A stretch of 64,000 nucleotides of DNA from Bradyrhizobium manausense (GCF_018131105.1 NZ_JAFCJI010000002.1:1272367-1336366), one strand, 5' to 3'. Shown: positions 54,094 through 63,628, counted from the first letter of the stretch. A program made the numbers and translations. Notes: generated by a model not told the origin, from the letters alone.

Positions 54094-55032
54094 ATGTCAG
54101 CATTCGACTCGTTTCCGCTGGGGCAGCCGGCCTTCGTCACCAACATCCTCGATCGCGCCGCGCATCTGCGCCGCGATGACGAAAAACTGTTCGCGATGGA
54201 GCAGAAGCCGTCGTCGCGCGCCTATGTCATCTACCGCGACTCGCTGCTGGTGAAGCGCGATGGCGACAAGACTCGCGCGCTGCTCTCGATCGACGAAGCG
54301 CTGAAATCCGGCGCCAATCCCGGCACGATCTTTTTGGGGCTGCGCGACGGTGCCGCGATCTTCGGCATGGGTCTCGCGCAGGCGGCTGCCGAAAAACTGA
54401 TCGGCCGCGAGGACTTTGCCGTCACCGAGCTGCGCGGCATGGCGATGCAGGGCGCGATCCCGCCCGAGGAATTGTCGGCCATCGCCATGGCGAAATCGAT
54501 GGTCAGCTGGCATCAACGCCACGGCCATTGCGCCAATTGCGGCACGCGCAGCGCGATGAAGGAAGGCGGCTGGAAGCGCGATTGCCCGGCCTGCAAGGCC
54601 GAGCATTTTCCGCGCACCGATCCGGTCGTGATCATGCTGGTGGCCTCAGGCGACAAATGCCTGCTCGGGCGCCAGAAGCAGTTTCCGCCGGGCATGTATT
54701 CCTGCCTCGCCGGCTTCGTCGAGGCCGCCGAGACCATCGAGGATGCGGTGCGCCGCGAGATCCTCGAAGAATCGGGCATCCGCTGCGCCGACGTGCAGTA
54801 CTACATGACCCAGCCCTGGCCCTATCCGTCGTCGCTGATGATCGGCTGCAGCGCGCGGGCTTTGAACGAAGACGTCGTCGTCGATCACTCTGAGCTCGAG
54901 GATGCCCGTTGGTTCACGCGCGAGGAGGCGGCCTTGATGCTGAAGCGAACGCATCCCGACGGGCTCGCCGGCCCACATCCCTTCGCCATCGCGCATCACC
55001 TGCTTGGCCGCTGGGTCCACGACAAGAGCTGA
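54094..55032 (+). CDS. nudC: NAD(+) diphosphatase / NAD-cap hydrolase NudC
   Basis: 312 residues from ATG 54094. A zinc ribbon with Cys146, Cys149, Cys164 and Cys167 (CANCG...CPAC) precedes the Nudix domain; the Nudix box runs from Gly207 to Ile229 with REILEESG at its core, and the NADH-type motif TQPWPYPSSLM follows. It cleaves NAD(H) to NMN(H) and AMP and can remove NAD caps from RNA. Middle gene of HIT-nudC-pfkB. Confidence 0.93.
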   Translation: MSAFDSFPLGQPAFVTNILDRAAHLRRDDEKLFAMEQKPSSRAYVIYRDSLLVKRDGDKTRALLSIDEALKSGANPGTIFLGLRDGAAIFGMGLAQAAAEKLIGREDFAVTELRGMAMQGAIPPEELSAIAMAKSMVSWHQRHGHCANCGTRSAMKEGGWKRDCPACKAEHFPRTDPVVIMLVASGDKCLLGRQKQFPPGMYSCLAGFVEAAETIEDAVRREILEESGIRCADVQYYMTQPWPYPSSLMIGCSARALNEDVVVDHSELEDARWFTREEAALMLKRTHPDGLAGPHPFAIAHHLLGRWVHDKS

Positions 55033-55038
55033 CCGCCG

Positions 55039-55962
55039 ATGGCGCCATCCGAGATCGCGCCGCGCGTCCTCTGCATCGGCATTCCCGTGCGCGACCTCAC
55101 CTTTCGCGTCGAGGCCGTGCCGGAGCGCGGCAGCAAGGCCAACGCCACGCATCTTGCCGAGATCTGCGGTGGCAACGCGCTCAATGCCGCCATCGCGATG
55201 GCGCGGCTCGGCGGACGCGTCGCGTTTGCCGGACCGATGGGCGATGCGCGGGAGACATCGAGCGGCTTCATTCTCGAGCGGATGACTGCCGAAGGGATTG
55301 AGACCGCGCACATCGTGCGCATTCCGGGCGCGGCCACGCCCGTCTCGGCGATCATCATCGACGCATCAGGCGAACGAACGTTGACGATCTATCGCGATCC
55401 CGCGCTGTGGACGGTGCAGCTGCCAGATGCAGAAGAGCTGCTCGCCGATTGCCAGGCTGTCCTCGTCGAGAGCCGCTGCGGCGCCTTCTGCGTCGATGTC
55501 TGCGCCGAGGCACGGCGGCGCGGCATTCCCGTCATCGTCGGCGTCGATCGCGCGATGGCGTTGACCGACGGCTTGCTTACGACCGCCTCGCATCTCCTGT
55601 TCTCCAGCGAGCAGGTGCAGGAAACGGCCGGCATCGCTGACGACGGCGAGGCCTTGAAGCATCTCGCCGGGCTGACGCCCGCCTTCCTCGCCGCCACCCG
55701 CGGCCCGCGCGGTACGATCTGGCTGAACGAGGCGGCCACGCGGGAGGAGACGCCGGCTTTCCCGGTCGAAGCCGTGGATACGCTCGGCGCCGGTGATGTC
55801 TTCCATGGCGCGTTCACGCTCCGGCTCGCCGAGGGCGGCGGGGTGCAGGAGGCGCTGCGATTCGCCGCGGCTGCCGCAGCCCTGAAATGCACCCGCCATG
55901 GCGGCGGCCCGGCTGCGCCCCAACGCATTGAAGTTGAAGGGTTTTTGCGCGACCGCGTTTAG
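55039..55962 (+). CDS. PfkB-family carbohydrate kinase
   Basis: 307 residues, starting 6 bases after nudC. The ribokinase-type N-motif GGNALNAAIAMARLGGRVAF (about 48-67) and the C-motif DTLGAGDVFHGAF, with catalytic Asp253, are intact. It phosphorylates a sugar or nucleoside; the substrate is not readable, though the nucleotide-linked neighbours would suit a ribose or nucleoside kinase. Confidence 0.88.
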   Translation: MAPSEIAPRVLCIGIPVRDLTFRVEAVPERGSKANATHLAEICGGNALNAAIAMARLGGRVAFAGPMGDARETSSGFILERMTAEGIETAHIVRIPGAATPVSAIIIDASGERTLTIYRDPALWTVQLPDAEELLADCQAVLVESRCGAFCVDVCAEARRRGIPVIVGVDRAMALTDGLLTTASHLLFSSEQVQETAGIADDGEALKHLAGLTPAFLAATRGPRGTIWLNEAATREETPAFPVEAVDTLGAGDVFHGAFTLRLAEGGGVQEALRFAAAAAALKCTRHGGGPAAPQRIEVEGFLRDRV

Positions 55963-56059
55963 AATCATTCCGCTCACGCGCCGCGACTTGGGGCTTGCGA
56001 TAGAAGATTTTCCTCTATATCACGGAAATCAGCCCTCATATTGGAACAAAGTTCTTCAA

Positions 56060-56569
56060 ATGACCGATGTCGCTGTCCAGATCCCCGAGACCAGCCGCCG
56101 CCTCGACGCCATCGACCGCAAGATCCTGATGGTGCTGCAGGAGGACGCCTCCCTGTCCGTCGCCGAAATCGGCGACCGCGTCGGGCTGTCCTCGACCCCC
56201 TGCTGGAAGCGTATCCAGCGCCTGGAGGCGGATGGTGTGATCCTGAAGCGGGTGGCGCTGGTCGATCAGAACAAGATCGGGCTCGGCATTTCCGTATTCG
56301 TCTCGGTAGAGAGCTCCGATCATTCCGACGTTTGGCTCAAGAAATTCGCCGAAGCCGTCAGCGCCATGCCCGAGGTGATGGAATTCTACCGCATGGCCGG
56401 CGACGTCGATTACATGCTGCGCGTCGTGGTTGCGGACATGCAGGCCTATGACGTCTTCTACAAGAAGCTGATCGCCGCTGTACCGCTGAAGAACGTCACC
56501 TCGCGCTTCGCGATGGAGAAGATCAAGTCGGTGACGGCGCTGCCGATCCCGGCCGTGGTCGCGGCCTAG
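56060..56569 (+). CDS. Lrp/AsnC-family transcriptional regulator
   Basis: 169 residues from ATG 56060. N-terminal helix-turn-helix (DRKILMVLQEDASLSVAEIGDRVGLSSTPCWKRIQRLE-type, about 18-55) and a RAM effector domain (about 80-160, VMEFYRMAGDVDYMLRVVVADMQAYDVFY). The AT-rich upstream region holds an imperfect repeat GATTTTCC/GGAAATC (56006-56030) that may be an autoregulatory site. Its target is not adjacent in an obvious way. Confidence 0.9.
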   Translation: MTDVAVQIPETSRRLDAIDRKILMVLQEDASLSVAEIGDRVGLSSTPCWKRIQRLEADGVILKRVALVDQNKIGLGISVFVSVESSDHSDVWLKKFAEAVSAMPEVMEFYRMAGDVDYMLRVVVADMQAYDVFYKKLIAAVPLKNVTSRFAMEKIKSVTALPIPAVVAA

Positions 56570-56711
56570 GAATTCGTGTCCCGGTTCAAACAGCACTGAG
56601 ATCGGCGACACATTGCCGCTGATGACCGTTTCGCGGCGGAGCTCGTCCGATTCGGTACCTCGGTAAGGAAGCATTTACCGAGAATTAGCCCTCGCCGCCT
56701 ACCGTCCCCTC

Positions 56712-57044
56712 ATGGAAGGGAAAGCGACGAATCCGTCCCGGCGGTGGCCCGTCTGGGCGAATGCGGCCGTATTGCTGGCCGCAGGCTGGATCGCGCTCGC
56801 AATCCTCACCTTGCAGGTTCGTCCGGGTGCGACGGTTGTCGCAGTTGCGTTTCCATTCTGGTGGAGCACGCAGCAGGTATTTCAGGCTGCGGGATCGGCG
56901 CAAGCGTCGATCGTGAGGGCAACCGCCCTTCCCACTCTCCTCGTCGTCCGCCCGGATGACCATGATGGACTTTCCCGCCTCCGCGAGGCCGGCGCATGGT
57001 TCGTCATGGACGCGCAAGCGGTTTCAGCATGCTTTGGTCGATAG
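56712..57044 (+). CDS. Small membrane-anchored protein, 110 residues, unknown function
   Basis: Starts at ATG 56712 behind a weak site. A short basic lead (MEGKATNPSRRWPVW) precedes one hydrophobic helix (about 17-34, ANAAVLLAAGWIALAILT), and the rest reads as a small periplasmic or cytoplasmic domain (FPFWWSTQQVFQAAGSAQASIV ... LREAGAWFVMDAQAVSACFG). The family is not recognised. The chemoreceptor gene starts 17 bases later, so they probably share a transcript. Confidence 0.6.
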   Translation: MEGKATNPSRRWPVWANAAVLLAAGWIALAILTLQVRPGATVVAVAFPFWWSTQQVFQAAGSAQASIVRATALPTLLVVRPDDHDGLSRLREAGAWFVMDAQAVSACFGR

Positions 57045-57061
57045 CTTTTGGGGGTAACGAA

Positions 57062-58531
57062 ATGATTGCCGAGAACGACGAACTGGAATCGCTGCGCCAG
57101 ACCACCAGCAAGGTGCTCGCCGCAGTGCTCTGGCTGCATGTGCCGATCAGCATGGCGATCGGGCTCGCGCTCGGCAACGGCTGGATCGTGCCGACCATCT
57201 TCATGACGATCTTCGCGCTCGCGGCGACCTTGTCCTGGCGCCTGTCGGGCAACGGCCTCTCCACCCGTCTCGTGTTCGCTGTCGCCCTGATGAGCGGCGT
57301 GTCGATGTTCGCCTACCAACTCGAGGGACATGCCTGGCAGATCGACATCCACATGTACTTCTTCGCGGCGCTGGCGTGCACCGTCGCCTATTGCGACTAC
57401 CGCCCGATCGCCGCCGCGACGGTGGCGGTCGCGCTGCATCATCTTGCACTGAACTTCCTGCTGCCCGCGGCGATCTATCCCGGCGGTTCCGATTTCGGCC
57501 GCGTCGTCTTCCATGCAGCGATCTTGCTGATCGAGGCCGGCGTACTGATCGCGCTGGCGCACAAGCTGCAGGAGCTGTTCGAGACCACGGCCGTGAAAAC
57601 AGCCGAGGCACAGGCGGCGATGGCGGCGGAAGCGCGCGCCAACGAGGAGCGCAGCGAAGTGGAACAGCGCGTCAAGCGGGAGCGCGAAACCGCCAAGCAG
57701 CGGCTCGCGGCCAATTTCGAACGCAGCATCGGCGGCATCGTCGACGCCGTGGCGATTGCCGCCGGCGAGGTGCAGCAATTGTCGTCTGCGATGAGCAGCA
57801 ACAGTGCCGATACCGCGCGCCAGACCGCGGCGGCCGCCGCAGCGTCGAACCAGGCATCGAGCAACGTCGAGACGGTTGCGGCTGCGACCGAAGAGCTCAC
57901 TGCATCGGTCAGCAGCATCACCCAACAGGTCGCCCGCTCCGCCGAAATCGCGACCAAGGCCGCCGGCGAAGCCCGGCGCACCAACCAGGTCGTCGAAGGC
58001 CTCGCCAGCGGCACGCAGAAGATCGGCGAGGTCGTCACCCTGATCCAGACCATCGCCAACCAGACCAATCTGCTCGCTTTGAACGCCACCATCGAGGCCG
58101 CGCGCGCCGGTGAGCACGGCAAGGGCTTCGCGGTGGTCGCGAGCGAGGTCAAGGCGCTGGCGAACCAGACCGCGAAGGCGACCGAGGAAATCTCGGCGCA
58201 GGTCCAGAACATCCAGAGCGCGACCAGCGATGCCGTCCACGCGATCCAGGCGATCGGCGCGACGATTGCCGAGATCGACCAGATTTCCGGCCAGATCTCG
58301 ACCGCAGTCGATCAGCAGGGTCTTGCGACACGCGAGATCGCCGGCAGCCTGCAGCAGGCCGCCACCGGTACGCGCGAGGTGAACGACAACATCGTCGGCG
58401 TCAGCACGGCGTCCGAGCAGGCCGGAGCCGCCGCCTCGAAAATGCATCAGGCCGCCGCCGGACTGTCATCGCAGTCCGAGCGTCTCAAGGCCGAGGTCGA
58501 CGGTTTCCTGGGCTCGCTGCGAACGGCGTAA
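57062..58531 (+). CDS. Methyl-accepting chemotaxis protein with an integral membrane sensor
   Basis: 489 residues from ATG 57062. The N-terminal 165 residues are a cluster of five or six hydrophobic segments with almost no periplasmic domain (VPISMAIGLALGNGWIVPTIFMTIFALA ... AIYPGGSDFGRVVFHAAILLIEAG), so the signal is probably sensed in or at the membrane. A coiled coil (about 170-220) leads to the signalling domain with the conserved tip NLLALNATIEAARAGEHGKGF and VVASEVKALANQTAKAT. It signals to CheA. No che genes are near. Confidence 0.88.
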   Translation: MIAENDELESLRQTTSKVLAAVLWLHVPISMAIGLALGNGWIVPTIFMTIFALAATLSWRLSGNGLSTRLVFAVALMSGVSMFAYQLEGHAWQIDIHMYFFAALACTVAYCDYRPIAAATVAVALHHLALNFLLPAAIYPGGSDFGRVVFHAAILLIEAGVLIALAHKLQELFETTAVKTAEAQAAMAAEARANEERSEVEQRVKRERETAKQRLAANFERSIGGIVDAVAIAAGEVQQLSSAMSSNSADTARQTAAAAAASNQASSNVETVAAATEELTASVSSITQQVARSAEIATKAAGEARRTNQVVEGLASGTQKIGEVVTLIQTIANQTNLLALNATIEAARAGEHGKGFAVVASEVKALANQTAKATEEISAQVQNIQSATSDAVHAIQAIGATIAEIDQISGQISTAVDQQGLATREIAGSLQQAATGTREVNDNIVGVSTASEQAGAAASKMHQAAAGLSSQSERLKAEVDGFLGSLRTA

Positions 58532-58547
58532 GATCACCACACGGACA

Positions 58548-58667
58548 CGGTCATCGCCCGGCTTGACCGGGCGATCCGGCACACCGTGACGCCAGTGATT
58601 GAAGCGAGAGGCCGCGGCGTACTGGATCACCCGCTCCGGTGCGCAAGTGCGCACAAGGCGGGTGATG
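58548..58667. repeat. Variant palindromic intergenic element
   Basis: A head GGTCATCGCCCGGCTTGACC with GGGCGATCC is matched at the far side by GGATCACCCGC...GCGGGTGATG, with an inner perfect hairpin GTGCGC-AAGT-GCGCAC. The plan is like the CGTCATGCCCGG family but the sequence is a separate variant. It is in the convergent gap between the chemoreceptor and phosphomannomutase genes. Confidence 0.65.
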
Positions 58668-58708
58668 GCAGCGGTGGATACGGCAAGCGCAGGCGCTGCG
58701 GCCGCGGC

Positions 58709-60208
58709 TCAGATCTTCTGATTATACTCGCCGACCTCGGGATGGGTGCGCAGCACGCTGTTCACCATCTCGAACATGTCGTGCATGCGCTGCTCGGAGA
58801 CAGGGCTCTCGACCACGACCACGAGCTCGGGCTTGTTGGAAGAGGCGCGCACCAGGCCCCAGCTGCCGTCCTCGACCGTGACGCGCACGCCGTTGACGGT
58901 GACGAGGTCGCGGATCGCCTGGCCGCCGATCTTGGCGCCCTTGGCCTGCATGCCTTCGAAATGCTTCACCACGGCGTCGATGACGCCGTACTTGGTCTCG
59001 TCGGCGCAATGCGGCGACATGGTCGGCGATGACCAGGTTTTTGGCAGCGCGTTCTTGAGATCGGCCATCGACTTGCCGGGCGCACGATCGAGCATGTCGC
59101 AGATCGCGATCGCCGAGACCAGGCCGTCGTCGTAGCCGCGGCCATAGGGCTTGTTGAAGAAGAAATGGCCGGACTTCTCGAAGCCCGCGAGCGCGCCCGT
59201 CTCGTTGGTGCGGCGCTTCATGTAGGAATGGCCGGTCTTCCAATAGGCGACTTTCGCGCCCTGCTTCTGCAGGACGGGATCCGTGATGAACAGGCCGGTC
59301 GATTTCACGTCGACGATGAACTGCGCATCCTTGTGGATCGCCGACATGTCGCGCGCCAGCATGACGCCGACCTTGTCGGCAAAGATCTCCTCGCCGGTGT
59401 TGTCGACGACGCCGCAGCGGTCGCCGTCACCGTCGAAGCCCAACCCGACATCGGCCTTGTGATGCAGCACCGCGTCGCGGATCGCGTGCAGCATCTCCAT
59501 GTCCTCGGGATTCGGATTGTATTTCGGAAAGGTGTGGTCGAGTTCGGTGTCGAGCGGGATCACCTCGCAGCCGATCGCCTCAAGCACCTGCGGCGCAAAC
59601 GCGCCGGCCGTTCCGTTGCCGCAGGCCGCGACGACCTTGAGCTTGCGCTTGAGCTTCGGGCGGTTGGTGAGATCGGCGATGTAGCGCGCCGGATAATTCT
59701 CGTGGAACTGGTAGGAGCCGCCGGCCTTGTTCCTGAAATCGGCGTTGAGCACGATCTCCTTCAGCCGCGTCATCTCGTCGGGGCCGAAGGTCAGCGGGCG
59801 GTTGGCGCCCATCTTCACGCCGGTCCAGCCATTGTCGTTATGCGAGGCGGTGACCATGGCGACACAGGGCACGTCGAGATCGAACTGCGCGAAATAGGCC
59901 ATCGGCGTCACGGCGAGCCCGATGTCGTGCACCTTGCAGCCCGCCGCCATCAGGCCGGAGATCAGCGCATATTTGATCGATGCCGAATAGCCGCGGAAAT
60001 CATGGCCGGTGACGATCTCCTGGCTGACACCGAGTTCGGCGATCAGCGCGCCCAGCCCCATGCCGAGCGCCTGCACGCCCATCAGGTTGATTTCCTTCTG
60101 GAACAGCCAGCGCGCGTCGTATTCGCGAAAACCGGTCGGCTTCACCAGCGGCTCGGATTCGAAGGCGTAGGTATTGGGCAGCAACACGGATTTCGGCTTG
60201 GGAAACAT
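58709..60208 (-). CDS. Phosphomannomutase/phosphoglucomutase
   Basis: 499 residues from ATG 60206-60208 (TTG 60226 is an in-frame alternative). Four-domain alpha-D-phosphohexomutase: phosphoserine loop TASHNDNGWTG with Ser122, metal loop DGDGDR (259-264), sugar-binding GEKSGH-like GFEKSGHFFF and the C-terminal phosphate-binding RASSNKPELVVVVES. It interconverts mannose/glucose 1- and 6-phosphates for exopolysaccharide and lipopolysaccharide precursors; UDP-glucose dehydrogenase at the window end serves the same pool. Confidence 0.92.
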   Translation of the reverse strand: MFPKPKSVLLPNTYAFESEPLVKPTGFREYDARWLFQKEINLMGVQALGMGLGALIAELGVSQEIVTGHDFRGYSASIKYALISGLMAAGCKVHDIGLAVTPMAYFAQFDLDVPCVAMVTASHNDNGWTGVKMGANRPLTFGPDEMTRLKEIVLNADFRNKAGGSYQFHENYPARYIADLTNRPKLKRKLKVVAACGNGTAGAFAPQVLEAIGCEVIPLDTELDHTFPKYNPNPEDMEMLHAIRDAVLHHKADVGLGFDGDGDRCGVVDNTGEEIFADKVGVMLARDMSAIHKDAQFIVDVKSTGLFITDPVLQKQGAKVAYWKTGHSYMKRRTNETGALAGFEKSGHFFFNKPYGRGYDDGLVSAIAICDMLDRAPGKSMADLKNALPKTWSSPTMSPHCADETKYGVIDAVVKHFEGMQAKGAKIGGQAIRDLVTVNGVRVTVEDGSWGLVRASSNKPELVVVVESPVSEQRMHDMFEMVNSVLRTHPEVGEYNQKI

Positions 60209-60387
60209 GGAAACGGTCTCGGGCAAAGGGCAGGAATTGATGCAGCCTTAGCGAATGCCGGGCCGCAGCGGAAGGTGGGAATGAAGGCTTATGGCCGACA
60301 ATTGCGGCAGTTTGGCATCGATAAAGGTTGCCGGCCGCGGGCCCGATCCGAGCAATATGAGTTCGTCCGGGTGCCAACCACCCGGAC

Positions 60388-60900
60388 TTACTGCTCCAGC
60401 ACCATCTGGCCGTTGGCGTACTCAAACCGCTTCAGGCGGGACAGGAAAGAGAGGCCGAGCAGGTTCTCCGACAGCGCTGCGTCGGGCAGCACCATGGCGT
60501 CGACGTCGCGCACGACGAGGCCGCCGACATCAAGCATCGCGATGCGCGTACGCGCGGCCTTGATGGTGCCGTTCGCGGTGGTGACGGTGGCGTTGTATTC
60601 GCTGCGCGAGGGACGCAGGCCGAAGCGCGCGGCCGAGGTCTCGTTCAGCGCGACCACAGAGGCGCCGGTGTCGACCATGAAGCCGATGCGCTGGCCGTCG
60701 ATATGACCTTCGGTCTGGAAATGGCCACGGCTGTCGCGGGGGATGTTGAGGCTGCGGGCGCCGGCTGGCGCCGTCGTCGCAACCGCGACCGTCGCGCGCG
60801 GCGCCGACGTGGCGGAAGCGGCGCTCATCTTATCCGCCAACTCTGCCATGAATGTACCGAGGCCGATCATCACGGCCGCGAAGATCAGAATGTTACGCAT
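60388..60900 (-). CDS. Clan AA retropepsin-like aspartic protease, membrane anchored
   Basis: 170 residues from ATG 60898-60900, behind GGAAG. An N-terminal signal/anchor (RNILIFAAVMIGLGTFMAEL) is followed by an Ala/Thr linker and a single retropepsin-like lobe (about 55-165) with FMVDTGASVVALN placing the catalytic Asp77. One lobe means it must dimerise. This matches the TIGR02281-type family conserved in alphaproteobacteria, of unclear substrate. It lies downstream of hrpB on the same strand, 129 bases from its stop. Confidence 0.85.
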   Translation of the reverse strand: MRNILIFAAVMIGLGTFMAELADKMSAASATSAPRATVAVATTAPAGARSLNIPRDSRGHFQTEGHIDGQRIGFMVDTGASVVALNETSAARFGLRPSRSEYNATVTTANGTIKAARTRIAMLDVGGLVVRDVDAMVLPDAALSENLLGLSFLSRLKRFEYANGQMVLEQ

Positions 60901-61029
60901 CACACCACTTCCGAGCCGGAAAGCTCGATTTCACCACGCGGCCGGCGCGTCCGCGAGCAAGACTGCGGCAGGGCCGGTGCTATTTTGACGAAAAGGATGA
61001 GCAGACGGTTAATACGCCGGCGCGCCCTG

Positions 61030-63504
61030 TCAGGTGCCGCGCGGCTTGACCCGCCGGGTCGGCAGCGCATTCGCCGGATCCTCAGGCCAGGGATGGCGCG
61101 GGTAGCGGCCACGCAGGTCTGAACGCACCGCCGCATAGCTGCCGCGCCAGAAGCCCGGAAGATCGCGCGTCACCTGCACCGGGCGCTGCGCCGGCGACAG
61201 CAGTTCCAGCACCAGCGGCACCTTGCCGGCGGCGATCGAGGGATGGATGTTGAGGCCGAACAATTCCTGGAGCCGCACCGCGATGGTCGGCCCCTGCTCG
61301 GCCTCGTAGTCGATCGCGAGCACGCTTCCGGTCGGCGCCTCGAAATGCGTCGGCGCCTCGCGGTCGAGCCGCGCGCGCATCTCCCAGGGCAATAGCGCCA
61401 TCAGCGCATCGGAGAGATCGCCGAGTGAGATGTCCTTAAGCCCAATCTTGTCGTAGAGCGCGGGCACCAGCCAGTCGTCGCGCCGCGCGATCAATCCGTC
61501 GTCGGTGAGGTCAGGCCAGCTCTCGCCCTCGGCCTTGCGCAGGAACGTCACCCGGTCGCGCCACTGCTTTGCGGCCTTCGACCAGGGCAAGCGGTCGAGG
61601 CCGACTGCGATCAGGCCATCAGCAAGGATGCGTGCGGTCTCTTCCGATGGCGACACCGCAAGCGTGGCCTCGGACAGTGTGATCGCATGCAGCACGCGCT
61701 TGCGCCGTGCGCGCAGCGCCATCGCCCCGCGGTCGAAGGAAATTTCGTTGGTGGTGTCGATATGCTCGGCAAAATGCCGCTCGATGTCCTCTTCAGAGAT
61801 CTGTGCGGCGAGCAGGATGCGTCCGCTCGCGGCCGTGCCCGTCATCTCGCCGATCGCGATATAGGGCGCGCGGGCGAGCGACGAGGTCTGTTCCACCGCC
61901 GCGCCGCGGCCATTGGCAAGAACGAAACTGCCATTGCCGCGGTTGCGTGCGACGCGGTCCGGGAAGGCATAGGCCAGCATCAGCCCCGTCGAGAGATCCT
62001 CCTGCTGCCCCGGCTTCTCGGTCGCTGCGACCTGCGAGGCCCAGCGTCGCGCGAGATCCCGCGCGCTTGCGGCCCGCGGCGAACGGTCACGGCGAAACTG
62101 ATCGCGCCGATGCTCGAGATCGGCGCCGTCGCCGCCGAGCCCGCGCTCGGTCAGGATGGCTGCGATCTCGGCCGCTTCCTCGCCGCTGCCTGCACGATGC
62201 GAATCCACGATCATGCGGGCCAGCCGCGGCGGCAACGCCAGTGCGCGCAGGCTCTTGCCCTCGGCAGTGATGCGGCCGTCGCCATCGAGCGCGTTGAGCT
62301 CGGAGAGCAGGCTTTTGGCTTCCTTCCAGGCCGGCGCGGGGGGCGGATCGAGGAACGACAACGCAGCGGGATCGGCGACGCCCCATTGCGCGAGATCGAG
62401 CACGAGCGAGGACAGATCGGCGCTGAGGATTTCCGGCTGGGTATAGGGCGCCAGCGAGGCCGTCTGCGGTTCGTCCCAGAGCCGGTAGCAGACACCGGGC
62501 TCGGTACGGCCGGCACGGCCGCGGCGCTGGTCCACGGCGGCCCGCGCGGCACGGACGGTCTCGAGCCGGGTCAGGCCGATGTCCGGCTCGTAGCGCGGCA
62601 CACGCGCGAGACCGGAATCGACCACGATGCGCACGCCTTCGATGGTGAGCGATGTCTCGGCGATCGAGGTCGCCAGCACGACCTTGCGCATGCCCTTGGG
62701 CGCGGGGGAAATGGCGCGATCCTGCACGGCGGCATCGAGTGCGCCAAACAACGGCACGATCTCGACGCTGGCATCCTGCACGCGCTCACCGAGAAAGTTC
62801 TGGGTGCGGCGGATTTCGGCGGCACCCGGCAGGAACGCCAGCACCGAGCCGCTGTCGGCGCGCAGCGCCGAGGCGATCGCATCCGCCATTTGCCGCTCGA
62901 TCGGCGCATCCGCCTTGCGGCCGAGATAGCGCGTCTCGACCGGAAAGGCGCGACCCTCGCTTTCGACGACGGGGGCGTCGCCAAGCAGCTTTGCGACACG
63001 CGCGCCGTCGAGCGTGGCCGACATCACGAGGATGCGCAGATCCTCGCGCAGGCCGGTTTGCGCGTCGCGTGCCAGCGCGAGGCCCATGTCGGCGTCGAGC
63101 GAGCGCTCGTGGAATTCGTCGAACAGGATGGCGGCAACGCCTGAGAGTTCGGGGTCATTGAGGATCTGGCGCGTAAAGATTCCTTCGGTCACCACCTCGA
63201 TGCGCGTTGATCGCGAAATCTTCGAGCCGAAGCGGACGCGGTAGCCGACAGTCTCGCCGGCGCGCTCGCCGAGCGATTTGGCCATGCGGTCGGCGCTGGC
63301 GCGCGCGGCGATGCGGCGCGGCTCCAGCACGATGATCTTCTTGCCCTTGGCCCAGGGCGCATCGAGCAGCGCCAGCGGCACGCGCGTGGTCTTGCCCGCG
63401 CCCGGAGGGGCCACCAGCACGGCCGCGTTGTTGGCCTCCAGCTTGCGCGAGAGGTCGTCGAGCACGGCGTCGATCGGGAGGGGCGTGTCGAAGGTACGGG
63501 GCAA
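61030..63504 (-). CDS. hrpB: ATP-dependent RNA helicase HrpB
   Basis: 824 residues from TTG 63502-63504, with no better ATG nearby. DEAH/RHA helicase: Walker A APPGAGKTT (32-40), DEFH box (129-132), SATLDG (about 159), QRRGRAGRT motif VI, then the helicase-associated HA2-like domain and the HrpB-specific C-terminus (PARRPVQVTRDLPGFWRGSY-type region). The exact function of HrpB is unclear. Long antisense frames across it are artefacts. Confidence 0.92.
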   Translation of the reverse strand: MPRTFDTPLPIDAVLDDLSRKLEANNAAVLVAPPGAGKTTRVPLALLDAPWAKGKKIIVLEPRRIAARASADRMAKSLGERAGETVGYRVRFGSKISRSTRIEVVTEGIFTRQILNDPELSGVAAILFDEFHERSLDADMGLALARDAQTGLREDLRILVMSATLDGARVAKLLGDAPVVESEGRAFPVETRYLGRKADAPIERQMADAIASALRADSGSVLAFLPGAAEIRRTQNFLGERVQDASVEIVPLFGALDAAVQDRAISPAPKGMRKVVLATSIAETSLTIEGVRIVVDSGLARVPRYEPDIGLTRLETVRAARAAVDQRRGRAGRTEPGVCYRLWDEPQTASLAPYTQPEILSADLSSLVLDLAQWGVADPAALSFLDPPPAPAWKEAKSLLSELNALDGDGRITAEGKSLRALALPPRLARMIVDSHRAGSGEEAAEIAAILTERGLGGDGADLEHRRDQFRRDRSPRAASARDLARRWASQVAATEKPGQQEDLSTGLMLAYAFPDRVARNRGNGSFVLANGRGAAVEQTSSLARAPYIAIGEMTGTAASGRILLAAQISEEDIERHFAEHIDTTNEISFDRGAMALRARRKRVLHAITLSEATLAVSPSEETARILADGLIAVGLDRLPWSKAAKQWRDRVTFLRKAEGESWPDLTDDGLIARRDDWLVPALYDKIGLKDISLGDLSDALMALLPWEMRARLDREAPTHFEAPTGSVLAIDYEAEQGPTIAVRLQELFGLNIHPSIAAGKVPLVLELLSPAQRPVQVTRDLPGFWRGSYAAVRSDLRGRYPRHPWPEDPANALPTRRVKPRGT

Positions 63505-63517
63505 GTATCTATCCGTT

Positions 63518-63605
63518 CGTCATGCCCGGACTTGTTCCGGGCATCCACGCGTCTGCTCCGTCTAGAAAACAGACGTGGATGGCCGGGACAAGCCCGGCCA
63601 TGACG
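63518..63605. repeat. Dispersed palindromic element, copy H (before hrpB)
   Basis: Complete copy with a slightly diverged head (CGTCATGCCCGGACTTGTTC) and a standard tail (ACGTGGATGGCCGGGACAAG to CATGACG). It fills the gap between hrpB and the UDP-glucose dehydrogenase gene end and covers the sequence just upstream of the hrpB start. Confidence 0.88.
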
Positions 63606-63628
63606 GAATTATACGCAGTGGTGGATCT

